From assembly GCA_030595665.1 (NCBI GenBank), contig JAUVCV010000025.1:1-38690 (forward strand): a stretch of 38,690 bases of DNA. The letters run 5' to 3'. The stretch is from Methanogenium sp. (GTDB lineage: Archaea; Halobacteriota; Methanomicrobia; Methanomicrobiales; Methanomicrobiaceae). Shown here piece by piece: positions 34,885 to 38,690 of this stretch. The position numbers and the translations under genes were made by a program. Within the stretch, counting starts at the first letter, position 1, and each line of letters begins with the position of its first letter. The notes beneath the pieces are model-generated. The model was not told the origin of the DNA. It saw nothing but the letters and a program-made list of their open reading frames with translations, and did no database searches.

Positions 34885-35040
34885 GTGCGGAGGGGGAAGG
34901 GCCGGAGTGATGATGCCGGGTTTACCGGGCTCGAAGGTGCCATTATCCTGATCGTTTTTGTAACTATTGCCTCAGTATTTTCGTTCATTGTTCTTAGTCC
35001 CAATTTTTTCCGAAGATCGGCTCTTCGTCGAACCGGCTGA
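34885..35040 (+). CDS. Minimal archaellin/type IV pilin-like peptide
   Basis: From GTG 34885 (GAAGGGG eight bases upstream) a 51-residue product: a basic leader (VRRGKGRSDDAG), then FTGLEGAIILIVFVTIASVF and SFIVLSPNFF, then RRSALRRTG and stop. This is the class III signal peptide and hydrophobic helix of archaellins (typical FTGLEAAIVL with Glu at +5), with cleavage expected after Gly. The globular outer domain is missing: the frame ends 10 residues after the helix. It is either an archaellin gene remnant or a minor pilin-like peptide. Its 3' end overlaps the convergent small gene by 47 bases. Other arl/fla genes are not in the window. Confidence 0.65.
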   Translation: MRRGKGRSDDAGFTGLEGAIILIVFVTIASVFSFIVLSPNFFRRSALRRTG

Positions 35041-35191
35041 TACGTTTTGCGTCTGCGGAGTATGTGACTTCAACAGAATTGCGGATTGCATCTTCAAGAT
35101 GTTCTGTGGCACTCCAGATGGCTTCATCCCTGGATCCGGCCCCCCGAACCCGCATTTTGATGCTCAGTGTGACCATATATCCATCTTTCAT
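34994..35191 (-). CDS. Small conserved-looking protein of unknown function
   Basis: A 65-residue frame: MKDGYMVTLSIKMRVRGAGS, then RDEAIWSATEHLEDAIRNSV and a charged C terminus. It has a beta-alpha-beta look (a strand, a helix, then EVTYSADAKRISRF). No family recognised. Its end overlaps the archaellin-like gene on the other strand, so at least one of the two ends may be inexact. Confidence 0.5.
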   Translation of the reverse strand: MKDGYMVTLSIKMRVRGAGSRDEAIWSATEHLEDAIRNSVEVTYSADAKRISRFDEEPIFGKNWD

Positions 35192-35796
35192 AGATCTGTC
35201 CTTTTTTGTATCATCCAGTTGCCTGTCAGGGTAATAAAGATATGCCGGAAATGACTGAAATTGTTTTTTTTCCTCCGTTTAAATTAGTTTGATTTCCAAA
35301 AGAACCCAGATCTTCGTATTTTATCGTATTGAGTTGGAATTGCGCCTCTCGTTTACGATTTTCCAGAATATACGTAAAATATGGCTGATAAACGGGAAAA
35401 ATGACCATAAAAAAGAAGCAGCTCATACCAGGCTGTCTGTATGGATATCCCTCCTGATATTTTGCGGAATATCAGATACCAGAGGAATGGATGGATGGAC
35501 GGATGGGATTGCCAACAGGTGTTTCACAGGCCTTTCCTCCTGCATGGAGAGATACATTTCATGGCAGACATGTTCCGGAACTCTTAATCCGGGATGTGAA
35601 TCTGTTGTGGGCATGGGTCCTGTATTGGTGCCATTCATGGTATCCCTGCGATTCTGACTTCTGCCCTGTTCAGACAGGTTGAGATGATACTACGAACAAC
35701 AATCAAAATCCTCTTTTTGAGCCGTGCATCCTGACTGGTATTTTAGCCCATTTTGCACAGGAGTAATCCGGGCAACGGTTGGTTCACCAACAGGTA
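35192..35796 (+). other. Intergenic region with a perfect hairpin, no gene recognised
   Basis: About 600 bases. A perfect inverted repeat CTGATATT / AATATCAG with loop TTGCGG lies at 35454-35475. A 48-codon frame from ATG 35441 (MDIPPDILRNIRYQRNGWMDGW...) crosses it but matches nothing I know. The left part is AT-rich. Confidence 0.4.
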
Positions 35797-36849
35797 ATGA
35801 AGTATACACCAGCAATGAATACCGGCAGAAAGGAAAGAGACTGGTTTGTCATTGGCATATCGGTTTTTTTGGTTCTTTTGATCATTGTGATGTTCCGGGC
35901 ACTGCTTGACTCGCTCATTATTGCAGGAGCACTTGCAGCGGTTTTGATACCCTATCATAATGTCCTGAAAAAGCATCTCCGTGCATCTCTCTCGTCCATT
36001 TTCATCACAACAGGCGTGGTCATCTTTCTTGTCGTGATGCTGATGGTGTCTCTGGTTGTTATCTTTGTAAACGGGGAGTATATTCAGGAGGTCTTTAACA
36101 GTATCTTTGGCTGGCTTTCCATAGAAGGGGGAATTTTTGGCATGGATGTGAATCCGTTTGTCTTTGATCTCCAGGAGATTGTCAATGGTATTGTCGTTGC
36201 AGTGCAGGGCTCCATTGGTGAAATTCTTGGTGCAACTGCCTATTATTCAATAATTTTCATGATCCTCTTTCTGTTCCTGTATCTCTTTATTCTGTATGGG
36301 GAGCAGATGTTTCATCAGATATGGTCTGTCGTGCCGGCAGAATCAAAATCAAAACTATCCATTCTCAATGTGCTTCTCTCGGATACTCTCTATTCCCTTA
36401 TCATCGTCCATGTGGGAATCGCCCTGCTTGTCTTCGTTGTTGCTCTGCCGTTTTTTACGTTCCTCGGATACGGGCATGTGCTCTTCTGGTCGGTTACCTG
36501 TGCGATATTTGCATTAATCCCCGTATTCGGCCCTGTTATTATCATTGTGCTTCTTGCGGTCTATGCTCTCTCTCTTGGGGATTCCTTTGGGCTGGTGCTG
36601 ATATTGGTGATTGGCTGGCCTCTGCTGTGTGCCATTCCGGACTGGTATCTGCGCCCCGTCCTGATGGGAAAACGTTCAAAACTCAATGCTGTCCTGATAT
36701 TTATCGCTCTTTTTGGTGGTATTGCCGTTATGGGAGTCCCGGGTTTTCTCTATGGGCCACTGGCACTTGCAGTCCTGACGGCAGTATATCGGGTGTTATT
36801 TAATGAATTTGGAGGGGAAAATCAGCCAATTCCCTCAGAATCTCCCTGA
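35797..36849 (+). CDS. AI-2E family (PerM/YdiK) membrane protein
   Basis: A 350-residue protein with about eight membrane helices. Characteristic parts are the early pair LIIAGALAAVLIPYHNVLKK, the long soluble loop (about 85-150), and the C-terminal VFWS...FALIPVFGPVIIIVLLAVYAL with DWYLRPVLMGKRSKLNAVLIFIALFGGIAVMGVPGFLYGP, the conserved 'P-x-hh-G-K' and 'GxxGxxxGP' patterns. Family members are exporters or antiporters of varied substrates. Start ATG 35797 is chosen; ATG 35815 is also possible. Confidence 0.88.
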   Translation: MKYTPAMNTGRKERDWFVIGISVFLVLLIIVMFRALLDSLIIAGALAAVLIPYHNVLKKHLRASLSSIFITTGVVIFLVVMLMVSLVVIFVNGEYIQEVFNSIFGWLSIEGGIFGMDVNPFVFDLQEIVNGIVVAVQGSIGEILGATAYYSIIFMILFLFLYLFILYGEQMFHQIWSVVPAESKSKLSILNVLLSDTLYSLIIVHVGIALLVFVVALPFFTFLGYGHVLFWSVTCAIFALIPVFGPVIIIVLLAVYALSLGDSFGLVLILVIGWPLLCAIPDWYLRPVLMGKRSKLNAVLIFIALFGGIAVMGVPGFLYGPLALAVLTAVYRVLFNEFGGENQPIPSESP

Positions 36850-37104
36850 TATTACGATCTGATTTCCGGATGGCGGGTGTGAAGAATTCCCCTGTATTGC
36901 TGACAATGGAAACAGTGCCCCTCCGGCGATATGAAAGAACAGATGTCCGGGGTGTGACATCGGGGAAAACACTGGTTAGAGGCCCTTTCTATTCCGTGAA
37001 ATCCTTGCGGTCACTGATATTATAGATGGGAATGCAGGACTGAAAAGAGGAGTATTCTTTCGGTTCTTCGGTCCCACTGATATATACCAGTTTCTCACCG
37101 GCGT

Positions 37105-37503
37105 CTAATCATGCCAGTGTGAGTCGCCGGTGGTATTAATATCCTTTTTCCAGATCGGCACGTATCGTTTTATTTCCTCGATAATGTACCGGCACCCGGC
37201 AAATCCCTCCTCACGATGGGCAGAACCTGCTATAATGACAAGGATGGTCTCTCCCATCTGGAGGAGGCCGTCCCGGTGAATGATATCAACCGAGATGAGC
37301 CCGTATTTTTCTGTCGCTTCTGCTGCAATTGTCCTGAGATCAGCGATTGCTGTTGTACGGTCTGCCTCAAATTCGATTGCCTCAATGCTATCTCCATCGT
37401 CACGCACGGTGCCGACAAAGACTACCTGGGCACCCATACGTTTGTCGCGTGACTGCTGTATGAGTGCTCCGATATCAATATCTTCTTTTTGTATGGAAAT
37501 CAT
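37105..37503 (-). CDS. moaE: Molybdopterin synthase large subunit
   Basis: A 132-residue MoaE. Motifs: GAQVVFVGTVRD (family GAxxxFxGxVR), IEFEADRTTAIADLRTIAAE, IIHRDGLLQMGETILVIIAGSAHREEGFAGCRYIIEEIKRYVPIWKKD (with the conserved HR and K residues). With MoaD it inserts the two dithiolene sulfurs into precursor Z to make molybdopterin, used by formylmethanofuran and formate dehydrogenases. Six bases downstream of moaD. Confidence 0.92.
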   Translation of the reverse strand: MISIQKEDIDIGALIQQSRDKRMGAQVVFVGTVRDDGDSIEAIEFEADRTTAIADLRTIAAEATEKYGLISVDIIHRDGLLQMGETILVIIAGSAHREEGFAGCRYIIEEIKRYVPIWKKDINTTGDSHWHD

Positions 37504-37509
37504 GGATTT

Positions 37510-37785
37510 TTATCCTCCTGATACCGGAGGATAAACCACCAGTGTATCGCCATCTGCAAGTGATGTATCTTCTGTCTCTCCGGCAGAAAGCCGCCTCCCG
37601 TTAAGGATCACAGTAATATGTGGGTGAAGCGTGCCTTCTGCAGTAAAAAGGGTTTCAGTGCATCCTTTTTCTTCACAAAGGGCAGAAAGCACCATTTTTG
37701 GTGTTGCAACACCTTTTGTTTCAATCGTTTTCTCTTCCCCGAATATCTCACGGAAGCGGGCAAAACTGCGTAATGTTATTCTCAT
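37510..37785 (-). CDS. moaD: MoaD/ThiS-family sulfur carrier
   Basis: A 91-residue ubiquitin-like protein starting MRITLRSFARFREIFGEEKTIE and ending LADGDTLVVYPPVSGG, with the C-terminal diglycine needed for adenylation and thiocarboxylation. Normal length for archaeal MoaD. Pairs with the adjacent moaE. Confidence 0.9.
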   Translation of the reverse strand: MRITLRSFARFREIFGEEKTIETKGVATPKMVLSALCEEKGCTETLFTAEGTLHPHITVILNGRRLSAGETEDTSLADGDTLVVYPPVSGG

Positions 37786-37917
37786 TTCATTTTACTCCGG
37801 GTGAATGTGTGTCTGATATTGTATCCGCATCCTCTGTTCCTGTATGCATCATATTTTTTCTTATCCGGCACATTCCCAGAGACGCATTCCGGGAGCGAAT
37901 GATATCCGGGCGTGGTT

Positions 37918-38265
37918 TTAGATAAAACAGTCGTCACCACTGCGATAGGCATTCAGCATCTCGCGCCGGGCACTTTTGCCGAGGTGCTCTGTCACCTGTT
38001 CCAGGAAGGCGCCAAAGTAGTCAGGGGGAAGGCAGCAGAGACTTTCTTCACCGGAGGTGATGAGTGCGGTGAGATATTCGAGTTCATCTGCTGTCATGCG
38101 GGAGACTCGTTTCCTGAAGTCATCTGCATCTGTTGCATAATGGTTTGCAACAGGCGGCAGCACAGAGCGGTAGGTGACTCCTGATCCCGAACAGAGCAGG
38201 TCTTCACACTCCGGTGCACATTTCTTCAGAATTTCCTGGTCTTTCTCTGAGAGTATACGTGCCAT
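37918..38265 (-). CDS. Small protein of unknown function
   Basis: A 115-residue, mainly helical soluble protein (MARILSEKDQEILKKCAPEC, then a helix TADELEYLTALITSGEE and LEQVTEHLGKSARREMLNAY). Cysteines C16 and C20, C25 and the CC pair in ESLCCLPP might bind metal, but the pattern matches nothing I recognise. Upstream of the moaD/moaE pair on the same strand but 132 bases away. Conservation is assumed from codon usage and composition only. Confidence 0.6.
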   Translation of the reverse strand: MARILSEKDQEILKKCAPECEDLLCSGSGVTYRSVLPPVANHYATDADDFRKRVSRMTADELEYLTALITSGEESLCCLPPDYFGAFLEQVTEHLGKSARREMLNAYRSGDDCFI

Positions 38266-38340
38266 GTATCTGTTTCATCCTGCGTTTTTTATAAATCGAG
38301 CGTAAAACCCCTTGGTCTTTAGCCAAGGGGATGTAAGCGA

Positions 38341-38433
38341 TCATCCAAGTTCTTGTATATATTTTGTAATAGTGGCTTTACTCACATTTCCAATGCTACA
38401 ACAAAAATAACCATCGCTCCATAATGTATTTTC
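38341..38433 (-). pseudogene. tnpA: C-terminal remnant of a Y1 transposase (tnpA)
   Basis: Thirty codons plus stop: ENTLWSDGYFCCSIGNVSKA, then TITKYIQELG. This is the C terminus of IS200/IS605 TnpA (family pattern LWS-x-GYF-x-x-S-x-GNVS followed by I-x-x-YI). A stop precedes it in frame and the catalytic HUH and Tyr region is missing. The tail ends two bases from the left-end hairpin, as in intact elements. Confidence 0.75.
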
Positions 38434-38503
38434 TTATGATTGAGATGTTTGTAATTCATATTAGCACAAAGCATATATAACATTAAAATATATGGGGGCG
38501 TGC

Positions 38504-38690
38504 ATGCTGAAAGCCTACAAATACCGAATGTATCCCAACAAGGAACAGAAATCCTTGTTTGCGCAGCATTTCGGGGCATGTAGGTTTGTTTTCAACTGGG
38601 CTTTGAAAAATAAGATTTGTGCATATGAAGTAGAACAGCCATTGACAAGATTTGAACTAAATCGTAAAATTCCTGAGCTGAAGGAAAAGT
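38504..38690 (+). CDS. tnpB: TnpB, N-terminal part, cut by the window edge
   Basis: Sixty-two codons visible from ATG 38504: MLKAYKYRMYPNKEQKSLFA, then QHFGACRFVFNWALKNK, the typical first helix-turn of TnpB. Its sequence differs clearly from the tnpB at 21065, so it is a separate lineage. An in-frame ATG at 38492 would add four residues (MGAC). A TATA-like CATATATAAC lies at about 38472-38481. Confidence 0.85.
   Translation, partial: MLKAYKYRMYPNKEQKSLFAQHFGACRFVFNWALKNKICAYEVEQPLTRFELNRKIPELKEK

Larger units (their letters stand above)
38300..38690 (+). mobile_element. IS605-family element, left part
   Basis: The left end (38300-38339) has a perfect hairpin CCCCTTGG / CCAAGGGG with loop TCTTTAG and matches the element at 9351-9390 at 37 of 40 positions. 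It is followed by a tnpA remnant on the minus strand and a tnpB start on the plus strand, the divergent order of IS605. The right end lies outside the window. Confidence 0.75.

Noticed and set aside
36990-37104. Minus-strand peptide tail (LDAGEKLVYISGTEEPKEYS...) after moaE
   Set aside because: It looks protein-like for about 38 residues, but has no start codon and is out of frame with moaE; it may be a relic or chance.

Overview
The window comes from a methanogenic archaeon, most likely of the order Methanomicrobiales. The evidence is a complete F420-reducing hydrogenase operon (frhA-frhD-frhG-frhB), the archaeal GTP cyclohydrolase MptA, archaeal RpoL, an aIF2-beta carrying a TRAM domain, a DUF2124 protein, archaeal TATA-box promoters and T-run terminators. 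The lineage is inferred from gene content; no 16S rRNA gene is present.

Layout. 1-2.6 kb: two translationally coupled, secreted beta-propeller proteins on the minus strand. 2.8-5 kb: a membrane-anchored winged-helix regulator and an internally duplicated membrane protein. 4.97-6.59 kb: a decayed IS1182-type insertion sequence with recognisable terminal inverted repeats. 6.7-9.2 kb: a two-gene operon of a SAM methyltransferase and an unusual radical SAM enzyme fused to a periplasmic-binding-protein-like domain. 9.35-9.56 kb: a small IS605-family derivative without a transposase. 9.6-10.6 kb: a TIM-barrel protein. 10.9-15.3 kb: an accessory island holding a dodecin remnant, a HEPN/MNT toxin-antitoxin pair with a four-site phased operator, a Panacea-type antitoxin with a PemK/MazF-like toxin, two DUF2513 copies (one truncated) and the 5' end of a type I restriction methylase gene. 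The island abuts the 3' end of a tRNA-Asn(GTT) gene.

15.6-28.7 kb is mainly core: a small regulator and membrane protein, two M24 aminopeptidases, an AAA ATPase, a PhnP/RNase Z-like hydrolase, rpoL, an IS1341-type tnpB element, aIF2-beta, purL, a receiver-PAS-GAF protein, ilvC and mptA. 28.8-32.7 kb is the frh operon. FrhA/G/B make the cytoplasmic [NiFe] hydrogenase that reduces coenzyme F420 with H2, and FrhD matures FrhA. MptA starts synthesis of the pterin of tetrahydromethanopterin, so the two neighbouring loci both serve the methanogenic C1 pathway. 32.9-38.3 kb holds small membrane and zinc-ribbon proteins, DUF2124, a previously overlookable 51-codon archaellin-like gene, an AI-2E-type permease, molybdopterin synthase subunits and a small unknown. 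The right edge enters a second IS605-type element with a 30-codon tnpA remnant and the start of another tnpB.

The best candidates for something new are the radical SAM/binding-protein fusion operon, the 22-bp-phased operator array in front of the HEPN/MNT module, the long Pro/Ala/Lys-rich N-terminal extension of FrhG, the minimal archaellin-like peptide, and the family of IS605 ends scattered through the window.
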